In this document: piece by piece, positions 16,519 through 26,644 of the stretch
Numbering within the stretch: the stretch's first letter is position 1
Layout of the letters: the number at the start of each line of letters is the position of its first letter
Source of the DNA: Bacteroidota bacterium
GTDB lineage: Bacteria; Bacteroidota; Bacteroidia; Chitinophagales; Chitinophagaceae
DNA length: 47,193 nucleotides
Assembly: GCA_018266455.1 (NCBI GenBank)
Contig: JAFEAJ010000047.1
Span: 1-47,193 of the forward strand
Direction: 5' to 3'
The notes under the pieces: model-generated
Told to the model about the DNA's origin: nothing
Databases searched by the model: none
What the model saw: the letters and a program-made list of their open reading frames with translations, nothing else
Made by a program: the position numbers and the translations under genes

Positions 16519-17646
16519 ATGAAGAATATCATTTTAATATCAATCATCTTGATTTCAGTTTCTGCCTGCAGAAACAAAAACAAAATAGAAGAACCAATAG
16601 TTGAACAAGCAAGCACTTCCATCATCACACTTACTAATGCACAAATAAAGAGTGCCGCAATTGTTACAGGAAAGTTGGAGCAAAAAGCCATCTCTTCGAT
16701 TTTAAAAGTAAATGGCAAAATTGATGTGCCACCGCAAAACTTAGTTTCCATCAGTGTGCCCCTTGGTGGTTATTTAAAAAGCACCCGACTGTTGCCTGGC
16801 ATGCACATAAACAAAGGAGATGTTATCGCCGTTATTGAAGACCAGCAGTATATTCAAATGCAGCAGGATTTTTTAACAGCACAGGCAAAAATAAATTTTC
16901 TGCAACAAGAATACGAGCGACAAAAAGAATTGAACAAAAGTAAGGCCAGCAGCGATAAAGCATATCAACAAGCAGAAGCCGATTACAAGAGCCAGAAAGT
17001 ATTGATTGCAGCATTGTCTGAGAAACTACAATTGGCGGGAATTAACCTACAACAACTCAACGATTCCTGTATTCAAAGAAGCATCAGTATCCACTCGCCC
17101 ATCAATGGCTATGTATCAAAAGTAAATGTAAACATTGGGAAATATGTTGCGCCTACTGATGTGCTATTTGAGCTTATCAATCCAACGGACATCCATCTTG
17201 CACTTAAAATTTTCGAGAAAGATTTGAACAAATTATACATCGGGCAAAAATTAGTTGCTTATACCAATAACCAGCCCGATAAAAAATACCCATGCGAAAT
17301 TTTATTGATTGGCAAAGACCTTTCACCTGAAAGGAATACAGATGTGCATTGCCATTTTGAGGCTTACGATAAAACCTTAGTGCCCGGCACTTATATGAAT
17401 GCAGATATACAAGTCAGGAACTATCGAACACTGGTTTTGCCAGATGATGCAATCGTGATGTTCGAGAATAAAATGTATGTATTTATTGCTAAGGGAAATA
17501 ATGAATTTGAAATGAAAGAAATCAAAACCGGCATTTCAGAAAAAGGATATACTGAAATTTTAGGGGCTGATAATATTAGTGATCAGGGTTTTGTTATTAA
17601 AGGCGCTTACAGCATTTTAATGAAAATAAAGAATACAACTGATTGA
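16519..17646 (+). CDS. RND efflux periplasmic adaptor lipoprotein (CusB/CzcB-like)
   Basis: This 375-residue membrane-fusion protein has a lipobox (ILISVSAC, Cys17). It shows the usual adaptor order: a lipoyl-like half (VSVPLGGYLKSTRLLPGMHINKGDVI, about 75-105), a helical hairpin (QQDFLTAQAKINFLQQEYERQKEL, about 115-145), the second lipoyl half (SIHSPINGYVSKVNVNIGKYV, about 190-210), a beta-barrel and a membrane-proximal C-terminal domain (VLPDDAIV). It links the inner-membrane pump to the outer channel, here a fusion in the preceding gene. It is the last gene of the operon, 64 bases from the convergent GH78 gene. Confidence 0.92.
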   Translation: MKNIILISIILISVSACRNKNKIEEPIVEQASTSIITLTNAQIKSAAIVTGKLEQKAISSILKVNGKIDVPPQNLVSISVPLGGYLKSTRLLPGMHINKGDVIAVIEDQQYIQMQQDFLTAQAKINFLQQEYERQKELNKSKASSDKAYQQAEADYKSQKVLIAALSEKLQLAGINLQQLNDSCIQRSISIHSPINGYVSKVNVNIGKYVAPTDVLFELINPTDIHLALKIFEKDLNKLYIGQKLVAYTNNQPDKKYPCEILLIGKDLSPERNTDVHCHFEAYDKTLVPGTYMNADIQVRNYRTLVLPDDAIVMFENKMYVFIAKGNNEFEMKEIKTGISEKGYTEILGADNISDQGFVIKGAYSILMKIKNTTD

Positions 17647-17710
17647 CAAAGCAGGGCCTTTGCCTATCGGACAGCAAAAATATTTTTTTTGAATGGCGAT
17701 GCACTCCCAT

Positions 17711-20392
17711 TCACCACCTGGCTTTATAACTATAACTTCCCGAACCGCTTTTTATTGAAGCACCATCCGGAAGAATTATTTCAGCCGTGGTATTAGCCGG
17801 TATGGTAACATTCAAATTAAAAAAACCATTGTCAATATTCCAATCACTTTTGATTACACCATAGGGAGAATTAAACGAAGCCTTTGCAAAACGGATGTCG
17901 CCCGCGGGTTGCGGCCTGATCACAATTTTATTATAAGCGATGCCATCCTTTGCCTGCGATATGCCACAAAGCCCGGAATAAAACCATTCCATAATGTGGC
18001 CCAACATAAAATGATTTTGTGATAGCGATGGCTGTGCATCCCACGATTCTAAAAGAGCGGTGGCGCCTTTTGCCAACTGGTATCCATAGCCCGGAACGTC
18101 GCTGCGGCTGTTCATGTCAAAAATTACGTCCTGTCTTCCTGCATCCTGCAGCGCCTGCAATACATACCTGTAGCCAATATCACCAGCGCTAAGGCTGTTA
18201 TTTCTTTCCCTGATATTGTTTACCAAATTATTCAAAACCGCTTTTCGATATGGAGGCTGTACCAAATTCATATAGAGCGCCATTGCGTTGGCAGCCTGGC
18301 TGCCTGTTCCATAATTTTTTGTTTTCTCATCAAAGAACTTTTTATTAAAAGCATCTTTTACGATTCGGGCTTTTTTCTCAAACGCTATTGCATCATCAGG
18401 ATGTTTCAACAGCTTTGCGATGCTGTCCATGATATTGAGGTCGTAATAAAAAGTAGCCGTGCCGGTAAGGCCGCGTGGCGTAAGCTGAGATTCGCCCGGC
18501 GGGTTGGGGCCTAAATCAACCCAATCTCCAAGCCCCTGCATCACAATATGGCCAATTGATTTTTCTTCAAGGTACTGCACATATTTTTTCATTGACGTAT
18601 ATGCCTGTTCAAGCAGGCGCTTATTACCATACCAACGATAGTTGTACCACGGAAGAATAATCAAAGCGCTGCCCCATTCAGGAGAATCTCGGAAACCGGA
18701 TTCAAAGTGAACATACTCGGGCGCAATGTCGGCAACCAGCCCCTCTTTTGTTTGGCTGTCCATCATGTCATGAACTACTTTATTATTCAACGCAGCCACA
18801 TCAAAATTGTAATGAACAGAACTTCCCATAAGATGCGATTCTTCCAGCCATCCCAATTTTTCCCTATGCGGGCAATCGGTAAAAACGCTCATCATATTGC
18901 TCGTTATCGCCCATCTTATCAGCGTATCTATTTTATTAAATAATAGATTTGAACATTCGAAACTGCTAACCCTTGGCGCAGCATTGTGAATGTGAATGCC
19001 ACTAACCTCTTTTATTTCCGGCAATTCATTTTGTTCTTTATTACTCGGCAATCGTTCAATTTGAAGATACCTGAATCCATAATAACTAAAGCGCGGATGC
19101 CACCATTCGATTCCCTCTCCGTTCAATACATAGTTGTCGTAATGCGGGCCGCCTGACGAGTTTTGATTAGGTGTTCCATTTTCATAAATCAATTCAGAAG
19201 GTGTTATTCGTATCGTGTCTCCTTTTTTACCTGAAACTTTGACAAATGGTATGCCGGCAAAATTTTGCCCCAAATCATATACATCGGTGTTATTGGAAAT
19301 GGATATTTTTTTTATCTGATGAAATGTGTCAAACATTTCTACCGGGTATTCCATTTGAGATACGAGCAAAGAAGGCCCGTCAGTTAATAAAACCTGCTTC
19401 CATCGGGCATCATCAAAGTCAGCACTGTTCCATCCCTGTTGTTCTAAATTGGCGTTGTAATCTTCGCCTCCGTAAATGCTGGAAAAAGTAATAGGGGAGG
19501 GATCTGCTTTCCAGGTATCATCAGTTATTATATTTTCGACACTGCCATCTTTATAATTGATAACAATGCGAGCGATTAGTTTTGGATAACCAAATCCCCC
19601 GGTTAATTTTCTATACCGTTCGCTGGGAATATAATAAAACCCGTTTCCCAACATAAAGCCAACCGCATTTTTTCCATTGATGATATTTTTTGTAACATCA
19701 AATGTTACGTACTGCGCTTTTTTACTATAGAGTGTCCAGCCCGGATCTAAAAAATGATTGCCCACCTTTTTACCGTTCATGCTCATCTCAAACTGGCCAA
19801 GCCCGCAAACAAATGCCGTAGCAGATTTCACACGTTTGTTTATCGAAAATGTTTTCCGGAAATAAGGAAGCGAATCCAATCGCGGGCCCCATATAGCGTC
19901 ACCGCTGCCATGTACCAATGGCACAACTTGTTTGTCCTTCGGTAAAATATTATATGCTATCCAGCGGGCATTTTCCCAATCTGTATTTTTCAATAAACCC
20001 ATTTGCCAAAAACCAATATTACTGTAAACCGGCTGTGCGTCTTTGTTGTGCCACACAATCACCCTCCAATAATACTTGTGTGCAGGCTTTAAATTTTTTA
20101 TGGCAACAAGTATCCGGACGGATTTTGCGGAATTAATTTTTTTTGAATCCCAAACAGTTCCCTTGTTTTTTGCAACGGATAATGAATCATCCGAAACGAC
20201 AATCCTGTAGGCGGTTTGCAAAACATTTCTTAGCTGGGGAGCCTGAATTTGCCAACTTACTTCCGGGCATGACATATCAACTCCCAAAGGATTAATTCTG
20301 CCTTCACATTTTAGGTTTGTAACAATTAGTCCCTGCGAAAACGATACGCCTGACAGAAGTAATGACAATATAAAAGCAAATCCTTTTTTCAC
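17711..20392 (-). CDS. GH78 alpha-L-rhamnosidase
   Basis: This 893-residue secreted enzyme (signal peptide ending GVSFSQG) shows the bacterial alpha-L-rhamnosidase architecture: N-terminal immunoglobulin-like domain (LKCEGRINPLGVDMSCPEVSWQI), a jelly-roll domain with FVCGLGQFEMSMNGKKVG (about 190-210), a (alpha/alpha)6 barrel with the family signature TDCPHREKLGWLEE (about 503-516, acid/base region), and a C-terminal beta domain. It removes terminal alpha-L-rhamnose. It is the last gene of the minus-strand polysaccharide utilization locus. Plausible natural targets are pectic rhamnogalacturonan, glycosides, or the rhamnose linker of actinobacterial arabinogalactan. Confidence 0.95.
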   Translation of the reverse strand: MKKGFAFILSLLLSGVSFSQGLIVTNLKCEGRINPLGVDMSCPEVSWQIQAPQLRNVLQTAYRIVVSDDSLSVAKNKGTVWDSKKINSAKSVRILVAIKNLKPAHKYYWRVIVWHNKDAQPVYSNIGFWQMGLLKNTDWENARWIAYNILPKDKQVVPLVHGSGDAIWGPRLDSLPYFRKTFSINKRVKSATAFVCGLGQFEMSMNGKKVGNHFLDPGWTLYSKKAQYVTFDVTKNIINGKNAVGFMLGNGFYYIPSERYRKLTGGFGYPKLIARIVINYKDGSVENIITDDTWKADPSPITFSSIYGGEDYNANLEQQGWNSADFDDARWKQVLLTDGPSLLVSQMEYPVEMFDTFHQIKKISISNNTDVYDLGQNFAGIPFVKVSGKKGDTIRITPSELIYENGTPNQNSSGGPHYDNYVLNGEGIEWWHPRFSYYGFRYLQIERLPSNKEQNELPEIKEVSGIHIHNAAPRVSSFECSNLLFNKIDTLIRWAITSNMMSVFTDCPHREKLGWLEESHLMGSSVHYNFDVAALNNKVVHDMMDSQTKEGLVADIAPEYVHFESGFRDSPEWGSALIILPWYNYRWYGNKRLLEQAYTSMKKYVQYLEEKSIGHIVMQGLGDWVDLGPNPPGESQLTPRGLTGTATFYYDLNIMDSIAKLLKHPDDAIAFEKKARIVKDAFNKKFFDEKTKNYGTGSQAANAMALYMNLVQPPYRKAVLNNLVNNIRERNNSLSAGDIGYRYVLQALQDAGRQDVIFDMNSRSDVPGYGYQLAKGATALLESWDAQPSLSQNHFMLGHIMEWFYSGLCGISQAKDGIAYNKIVIRPQPAGDIRFAKASFNSPYGVIKSDWNIDNGFFNLNVTIPANTTAEIILPDGASIKSGSGSYSYKARW

Positions 20393-20475
20393 TGAAATAG
20401 CCTTTTATCCCTGAAGAAATGAAAGCCCAAATACATTTGTTGTTACATTGCAACGATTAAACGAAAGAAAATAAA

Positions 20476-21573
20476 CTATTTAATATTCATCTTCGATCCG
20501 GAAGGGACAGGCAGCCTCACGCCAGCCGCTACCGGTTTGCCAAAATTGGGAGTGCCATCAACATTCCAGGTAAATTTCTGAGCACGGGGTGAACGGCGCT
20601 TACCACAACCTTCTCCCGGAGCGCTATTGGCGTGATATAAAATATAGTCTTCTTTTGCATCAGGCGATTTAAAAAAAGAATTATGGCCGGTTGCATATAC
20701 ACGATTTTCAGGGGATTGTTGAAATACCGGATGATCAGATTTACTCCATGAAGACGCCTTCAAAAAATCAGCATTTATATTTGTTGTCAACATTCCTAAT
20801 GCATAATCATCCGTCCAGCAAGCGCTGGCCGAATAGATCAAAAATATTTTACTTCCATGCTTTAAAATTTCAGGGCCTTCATTCACATTTAAATGCTTCA
20901 CATCATTTGGATTATTTAAATCACCATGTGTTTCCCATGGATAGGTGGGTTCAGAAATTAATGTACGGTTGCCCGCTACAGTCCATGGATTTTTTAGTTG
21001 CGCAATAAAAATATCCTGTTCGCCATTTACATCATCTTTCCATCCGCTCCAGATTACATACATCTTTCCATTATTTTCAAAAACGGTTGCATCAATTGCC
21101 CATTTATTATCAGGAAGATTTAATTGGCCTTTCATAGTCCATTTACCATGCAAAGGATCTTTGGAAGCATTCTCTAAAACATAAATCCGGTGAGTGACGT
21201 TATTGCCGCTATCCGCTGCAAAATAAATATACCATTTACCTTGTAAATGGTGGACTTCAGGAGCCCATAATTCTTTGGAATAAGGCCCTGTTGCCGGCGG
21301 GGCCCATATTATTTTTTTCTCAGCCGATTTAAGATCAACGATGTTTTTTGTCTTCCAAAGTGTAATGTTTATGGCGGTAGTATTTGTATAATAATAATAT
21401 CCGCCTTTGTAAATAACCCATGGATCCGGGCCGGAAGGAAGCAAAGGATTGGTAAAAGTTTGCTGTGCAGAGACCGGGCTTGCAGTAAATAAACAAATAG
21501 CAAGGAAAAGCCTCACCTCAATCCATCTCTGAAGAAAAGGGGCGTGCTTTGGAGCGAGAATTTTTTCTGGCAT
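20476..21573 (-). CDS. GH43 family glycoside hydrolase
   Basis: A five-bladed propeller enzyme of family 43: GPDPWVIYKGGYYYYT holds the general base Asp, IDATVFENNGKMYVIW the pKa-tuning Asp, and LNVNEGPEIL the catalytic Glu acid. Family members are alpha-L-arabinofuranosidases, beta-xylosidases, arabinanases and galactofuranosidases; the subfamily cannot be set by reading. The start is uncertain. The ATG at 21573 lies 1 base after the stop of the aldose epimerase gene (365 residues), but its 19 N-terminal residues are odd for a signal peptide. An in-frame GTG at 21516 gives a textbook one (RLFLAICLFTASPVSAQ). Exported to the periplasm or surface. Confidence 0.9.
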   Translation of the reverse strand: MPEKILAPKHAPFLQRWIEVRLFLAICLFTASPVSAQQTFTNPLLPSGPDPWVIYKGGYYYYTNTTAINITLWKTKNIVDLKSAEKKIIWAPPATGPYSKELWAPEVHHLQGKWYIYFAADSGNNVTHRIYVLENASKDPLHGKWTMKGQLNLPDNKWAIDATVFENNGKMYVIWSGWKDDVNGEQDIFIAQLKNPWTVAGNRTLISEPTYPWETHGDLNNPNDVKHLNVNEGPEILKHGSKIFLIYSASACWTDDYALGMLTTNINADFLKASSWSKSDHPVFQQSPENRVYATGHNSFFKSPDAKEDYILYHANSAPGEGCGKRRSPRAQKFTWNVDGTPNFGKPVAAGVRLPVPSGSKMNIK

Positions 21574-21574
21574 T

Positions 21575-22759
21575 TTATTTAACAGTTGAAAAATCATATA
21601 CACTATAAGTTTTATAAACTTCACCGGGATTTAAGCCTGTTGGTGGATAAGAAGGCTCATTAGGAGAATCAGGAAAATGTTGTGTTTCCATTGCAAAAGC
21701 TGTTCTGAATTCATCTTTGCTCCCATCACTGAAAGTATTCCTGCCAAACATAAAATTGCCACTGTAAAATTGCAACCCGGGCTCTTCTGTATAAATATTC
21801 ATAACAATACCCGATTTATCTCCGATTATCGTTGCCGCGTGATTCAAGTCATTCACTTTTGTTCCGTTTAATACAAAATTGTGATCGTAACCTTTGCCAT
21901 TTTTTATTTGTTCATTATTATCGTTAATCCTGGAACCTACAGTTGTTGGTGTGGTAAAATCGAAAGGAGTTCCCTTTACGTCAGCAATTGGGCCAAGAGG
22001 TATCCATCCGGTATCTATTGGTGTGTATTTATCAGCATAAATTTGAAGGGTATGATTTAATATAGTACCACTGCCTTCTCCATTTAAATTAAAGAAAGCA
22101 TGATTGGTCAAATTAACGACCGTAGGTTTATCTGTTGTTGCTTCATATTCACATTTTAATCCGTTATCTGCAGTGAATGAATAAGTAACAATCGCATTTA
22201 AATTTCCAGGGAACCCTTCTTCCATATCCTTTGACAAATAGATAAACCGGATTGTTGAATCATTCAATTGAACTGCATCCCACACTACATCCTGGAACCC
22301 CTTTTTTCCGCCATGCAACGTGTTGGCGCCATTATTAACTGACAAATGATACTCTTTGTCTCCAAGCGTAAATTTTCCTTTGGCAATACGATTTCCAAAG
22401 CGGCCAATAGTAGCGCCAAAATATGGTTCAGTAGAGTTTTGATAATCCGAAACACTTTTAAATCCAACCACTACATTTGTCTTCTTCCCATTTTGATCCG
22501 GCACAATCAGGCTCACCAGGCGCCCTCCATAATTGGTAAAGGCAGCTTGCATTCCATTGTGATTTTTTAAAACGTATAAGCCGGTTTTCTTTCCATCAAT
22601 GGTCGTTTCAAAATTTCTTCTATCAGGGATAAATTGATGAGAGGCAGAATCAGCAAGACCTGCTGTATTTGCCGAGGCCCTGCCTGCTTCCTTCGTAGAA
22701 GTAGAACTGTTGCACGATGCAAGTGCAAACATGGAAAAAATAAAGACTGTTTTTTTCAT
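21575..22759 (-). CDS. galM: Aldose 1-epimerase lipoprotein (mutarotase)
   Basis: This 394-residue protein starts MKKTVFIFSMFALASC, a lipoprotein signal, and is therefore periplasmic or outer-membrane linked rather than cytosolic. It has the mutarotase core: NYGGRLVSLIVPD, the Arg-containing IGRFGNRIAKG, the catalytic-His segment VNLTNHAFFNLNG (about 220), and the catalytic-Glu segment AMETQHFPDSPNEP near the C-terminus. It interconverts alpha and beta anomers of sugars released by the neighbouring hydrolases. It is adjacent to GH43, whose ATG is within 1 base of this stop. The start is set at the lysine-rich signal; an upstream ATG at 22774 is possible. Confidence 0.93.
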   Translation of the reverse strand: MKKTVFIFSMFALASCNSSTSTKEAGRASANTAGLADSASHQFIPDRRNFETTIDGKKTGLYVLKNHNGMQAAFTNYGGRLVSLIVPDQNGKKTNVVVGFKSVSDYQNSTEPYFGATIGRFGNRIAKGKFTLGDKEYHLSVNNGANTLHGGKKGFQDVVWDAVQLNDSTIRFIYLSKDMEEGFPGNLNAIVTYSFTADNGLKCEYEATTDKPTVVNLTNHAFFNLNGEGSGTILNHTLQIYADKYTPIDTGWIPLGPIADVKGTPFDFTTPTTVGSRINDNNEQIKNGKGYDHNFVLNGTKVNDLNHAATIIGDKSGIVMNIYTEEPGLQFYSGNFMFGRNTFSDGSKDEFRTAFAMETQHFPDSPNEPSYPPTGLNPGEVYKTYSVYDFSTVK

Positions 22760-22863
22760 TTTCGTATTGATCAATTTTTGCTTGTTGGAACTATTTCTAG
22801 GTAACCTCCATATTCTTTCGATACCTTCCTTTTTGATTATTCTTCAAGATGATTTACGATTAT

Positions 22864-23958
22864 TTATTTGTTTACTGCCTTTGCTGCAGATGATTCCTTT
22901 ACCCCGGTAAGGGATTTAATTAATTCAATTTCCTTTTCACTGTAAGGTGTTCCATCTTTGCGAAATATATCGTGAAACCAAATCTTTGGCTCCTCTCCAT
23001 TTGGCATCGGCGTATCCCATGCATAAATGGTATTTGTTTTGCCCGATACCAATCCCCAATTGATAGCTCCCACATGTTCCTTTTTGAGCAAAGGCATAAT
23101 AGTTGCAAACAAGCTCTCCCTGGTGCGCGCCATGTATTCAGTACAAATCAACGGGCGACCATAAGGCTTTAAAGTGTCAATCACTGTGGCATGTTCCGGT
23201 TCTTTGCCATAGTTGTGGTAAGTGATCACGTCTGAATTCATTAGCTGGTAAGTGTTCAGCTCCTTTAAATCCGGGTTCCAGATACCTGCTGACAAAGGCT
23301 GATCCGGGTTTACCAGCCGTGCCCATGAAAAAGTTTTTTCTAATAGAGGAAGGCTTTTATAACCATTGGCGGAATTACCGGGTTCATTGAAAAGGTCCCA
23401 AAGAACAATTCTTTTATCATGCTTAAAAGCCGCAAGAATATCCTTTACATATTGTTCCAAAGTATCGCCCAGCAAAGGTTCTGTGTGATATAGAGACCCC
23501 GGGTCCCTAATCCACCCTGAATTATGGATGCCTGTTTTGGGTGCCGGCTGCTTTCCTGCATGATAGGTATCGTTCCAACAATCATCAAAGAGCACGAATA
23601 TCGTTCCGATGTGATGTTTATCTGCAATGGAAAGATATTCTTTCATTCTATTTTTAAACCCTGAAGGATCCTCCTGCCAGGCTACATGATGCAAAAAAAC
23701 ACGCATCGCATTGAAGCCGATAGATTGCGCATAGCCCAGTTCGCGGTCAATGGTTTTAGGATCGAAAGTAGCAGCCTGCCACATTTCCAATTGGTTGACT
23801 GCCGTACTGGGAATGAAATTGCTTCCACGAAGCCAGCCTTTTGTAGCATACCATTTATTTGCTTTGGCTTTGCTCCACACTGGCCTTTCTTTTTGTGCAT
23901 ATACATTACCGTTAGTAAGCAATACTGCTGTAATGAATGCAAAAAACAACTTACTCAT
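22864..23958 (-). CDS. GH5-like (clan GH-A) glycoside hydrolase
   Basis: This 364-residue secreted enzyme (signal peptide ending NVYAQ) is a TIM-barrel glycosidase. GWLRGSNFIPSTAVNQLEMWQ near the N-terminus, IVLWDLFNEPGNS (about residues 185-197, acid/base Glu of the NEP motif) and PLICTEYMAR (about 270, nucleophile Glu) fit clan GH-A. Such proteins are usually annotated as cellulase-family or 1,4-beta-xylanase, but the family within the clan and the substrate are not certain. It lies between aldose epimerase and GH116 in the same direction, so co-expression is likely. Confidence 0.8.
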   Translation of the reverse strand: MSKLFFAFITAVLLTNGNVYAQKERPVWSKAKANKWYATKGWLRGSNFIPSTAVNQLEMWQAATFDPKTIDRELGYAQSIGFNAMRVFLHHVAWQEDPSGFKNRMKEYLSIADKHHIGTIFVLFDDCWNDTYHAGKQPAPKTGIHNSGWIRDPGSLYHTEPLLGDTLEQYVKDILAAFKHDKRIVLWDLFNEPGNSANGYKSLPLLEKTFSWARLVNPDQPLSAGIWNPDLKELNTYQLMNSDVITYHNYGKEPEHATVIDTLKPYGRPLICTEYMARTRESLFATIMPLLKKEHVGAINWGLVSGKTNTIYAWDTPMPNGEEPKIWFHDIFRKDGTPYSEKEIELIKSLTGVKESSAAKAVNK

Positions 23959-23989
23959 GTTAATCTATTTTCTTGTTAAAAACTTTGAC

Positions 23990-26644
23990 TCATACCTTGA
24001 TTTCTTTTTCACCTACAATCATTTTATTTACTTCAATATTTCCATAAACTACATCCAAAGACGGTTTTCCTGCTTTATAAATTACATTCCCAAATCCCGT
24101 AGCGGTAGAAATAAAACTGGTAAAATCGCCAATTTTTGAATCTACATAAAGCGTTTTTTCTACTGCATCATATTTGACCCCGGTAAGTCCCTGTAACATT
24201 CCGTAGCTTGACATGGCCCTTGCATACCAATGGCCACATTCATACTCGTTAAATGGATTTCGCACACGGCCATCATATCTCTCGCGGCAGGTGCGCACAA
24301 TTTCAAGACCTTCTTTTACTTTGCCCATAATCATCAGGTGAGAGGCAACCTGGTATTCGATACCCGTCCAAACTTCATCGCTATATACAAACGGCAATGA
24401 TAGTTTACCTCCTTTGGGCCATGTGCAAAGCAACAAGCCGCCTTCATTTCCTAATGCATAATTAGGGCGTTGAGGATTGGCATGTTCATTTAAATTCTTT
24501 TTTAAATTGTATTTGTGAACCGCTAACAAATGGCTGGTAATTTTTTCCGGATCAATAAAATCTTCCATGCCGCACACACGGCCAATCCATGCTCCTAAAA
24601 TTCCGTCGCTGAGGCAACCCATTCCGTATTGATATTTTGGACCTTCCTTTTGCAGCAAGGCAATAGCCTCGGGCGAGTAATCTCCCCCGAAAGATTGAGC
24701 CTTTGCAGGATTGGGCGCATTCAGTTCTTTATATTCTATTTTCTGAATAAAATATTCTCCGTTATATAAGTTAGCTTCTATGTATCCACGGCCTTTTTTG
24801 TATAACAATTCATATTTGCTTACATCTTTTTTCAAAAAGATTCCCATCTCTGTAATTGCCGTTAATGCACCAAGATAAAAGCTGGTACACATGCCATCAG
24901 GTCCCCAAAATTCTATATCATAAGTATTGTGATGCGGTTCTTCTACAACGCCTTTGCCTTTGGGGTCCCAGGTGGCAATGCAATAATCCATGCTCACTTT
25001 TACCATTGGATAAATCTTCGCGAGCCATTTGCTGTCGCCGCTGATGCGCCAGTCGCGATATACTTTCATGATGCCTCCAAGCTGGCCATCGGCTGCTGCA
25101 TGAAAATCATGTTTGGCCGGGCTGATGGGAAGGTTGGCGCGGAACACCTGATGCCCGGCGTTATTTTGGTTTTCACAAAATTCGGTGTTTCTAAGAGACC
25201 GTTCTAATGACGGAAATAAATGCGGCATTGCCTGAGCATAATTCCAAACATGGGTGCAAGAGCCGGAACAGCATCCCCCGTCATCTCCGCATCCTTCCCA
25301 ACTCCACAATCGCCCGTCAAATTGCCGGAGCACTGTTGCCGATTTGATGATGGTCATATTAGCTGCTATTGCTTCCATCACCTCCGGCGGCAGGGTACTT
25401 TTGTAAAAAGAGGTTTTGAATAAATTTGTTTTTTTATAGAGATCAGCATAATTCTTTTTCCAGTAATCTGCTACTTCCTTTACGTTATCAAACTTACTGC
25501 TGTACCAGGGCTTATAATCTGCGGTTGTGTTTTTCTTTCCAGTTTCAACACCAAGATCTGAGGGTCCTGCACAACAACCCGATGCAGGATCACAATTTTT
25601 TTTCTCATCATTCATTACTTCACCAATATGTAAGGTGGTTACCGGCGTGTACCATGCCATCATCAGGCGGATTGTTTTTTTTGCGCCTGGCGATAATGAA
25701 AAGGGTACAAATAAAGAAGCGCCCGGCGCATCTTGTTCAACCGGAGGCCTCTCTTTCAGAATGCCTTTTTCAATGTCGTTCCATGCCATCGTAATTGGAT
25801 CCCACCAGCCGCCACGAAACCAGCAATGGTCAACTTTTGTGTTGCTTTCGTCCGTAAAAACAGCAAAACTGCTTTCAAGAGAAGGCTTTTCTTTCGTTCC
25901 TTCCTGTGATAAAATAAATCCGTTTTCGATGGGATCGATGCTGTTTTTTGCATCCCTGTCAGACGCAAGAAAATTTTTTGAGTTAAAAGAAAAAACGGCA
26001 TTAAAAGTTTGTTTGCTGCTATTTTCAAAATGATATTCCAGGCAGCCAACGGGCAAACTTGAATTGTCTTCATCGGTGGGGATAAAGGGGCTCCATCCGG
26101 TAATCTTTACTTTCAATGGAATATCATTATCATGAAGATCAACAATGCCGAAGGGAAATGCAGTGGTAAATTTTGCTTTAGTAAACCGTGGCAGCCCATA
26201 AGTAGCGCCGGCATCTCCATTACCAGACCCGCGCATTCCAAACACTTTCCATTCAGGCACGGGGCCTTCTAATACTTTCACTCCATTTTTTATTCCCTTC
26301 ACATCAATCGCTGCAAATAAAGCTGGTTCGTTGAAAATCTCGGGCCTGTTGCGAATGCTCATGTGGGAAACTGATCCTGTGCCTTCTAAGCAAAACATTC
26401 CCGCACCGATGCCTCCGATAGGGAATGCAACCCGGTTCAAATATGCTCCCTGATAGGCAGTATTAAATTTGCGCTTGCCATCATTAGGTTTCAATTTGCC
26501 ATCCGACAGTTCATCTGCTCCATCATTAGAATTGTTGCCTTCTTTAGCAGATAAAATATTGGAAGGAAGAATGGCGGCGCCAATGCCCCCTACAGCCATC
26601 TCTTTGATAAATGTGCGGCGATTGCCTGGTTGCTTCATTTGCAT
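23990..26644 (-). CDS. GH116 family glycosidase (Tat-exported)
   Basis: This 884-residue protein begins with a twin-arginine signal (NRRTFIKEMAVGGIGAAILP), implying folding before export. The N-terminal beta domain has the GH116 segment FPIGGIGAGMFCLEGTGSVSHM (about 75-95), and the C-terminal (alpha/alpha)6 barrel has the Cys-rich GCGDDGGCCSGSCTHVWNY (about 455-475) and YDIEFWGPDGMCTSFY (about 600-615). Family members hydrolyse beta-glucosides, beta-xylosides, glucosylceramide (GBA2) and, in an actinobacterial example, beta-D-arabinofuranosides. The specificity here is unknown, but its company with GH172 and a D-arabinose-type pathway makes the last activity worth testing. A degenerate copy of the LacI-type operator lies about 155 bases upstream. 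Confidence 0.92.
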   Translation of the reverse strand: MQMKQPGNRRTFIKEMAVGGIGAAILPSNILSAKEGNNSNDGADELSDGKLKPNDGKRKFNTAYQGAYLNRVAFPIGGIGAGMFCLEGTGSVSHMSIRNRPEIFNEPALFAAIDVKGIKNGVKVLEGPVPEWKVFGMRGSGNGDAGATYGLPRFTKAKFTTAFPFGIVDLHDNDIPLKVKITGWSPFIPTDEDNSSLPVGCLEYHFENSSKQTFNAVFSFNSKNFLASDRDAKNSIDPIENGFILSQEGTKEKPSLESSFAVFTDESNTKVDHCWFRGGWWDPITMAWNDIEKGILKERPPVEQDAPGASLFVPFSLSPGAKKTIRLMMAWYTPVTTLHIGEVMNDEKKNCDPASGCCAGPSDLGVETGKKNTTADYKPWYSSKFDNVKEVADYWKKNYADLYKKTNLFKTSFYKSTLPPEVMEAIAANMTIIKSATVLRQFDGRLWSWEGCGDDGGCCSGSCTHVWNYAQAMPHLFPSLERSLRNTEFCENQNNAGHQVFRANLPISPAKHDFHAAADGQLGGIMKVYRDWRISGDSKWLAKIYPMVKVSMDYCIATWDPKGKGVVEEPHHNTYDIEFWGPDGMCTSFYLGALTAITEMGIFLKKDVSKYELLYKKGRGYIEANLYNGEYFIQKIEYKELNAPNPAKAQSFGGDYSPEAIALLQKEGPKYQYGMGCLSDGILGAWIGRVCGMEDFIDPEKITSHLLAVHKYNLKKNLNEHANPQRPNYALGNEGGLLLCTWPKGGKLSLPFVYSDEVWTGIEYQVASHLMIMGKVKEGLEIVRTCRERYDGRVRNPFNEYECGHWYARAMSSYGMLQGLTGVKYDAVEKTLYVDSKIGDFTSFISTATGFGNVIYKAGKPSLDVVYGNIEVNKMIVGEKEIKV

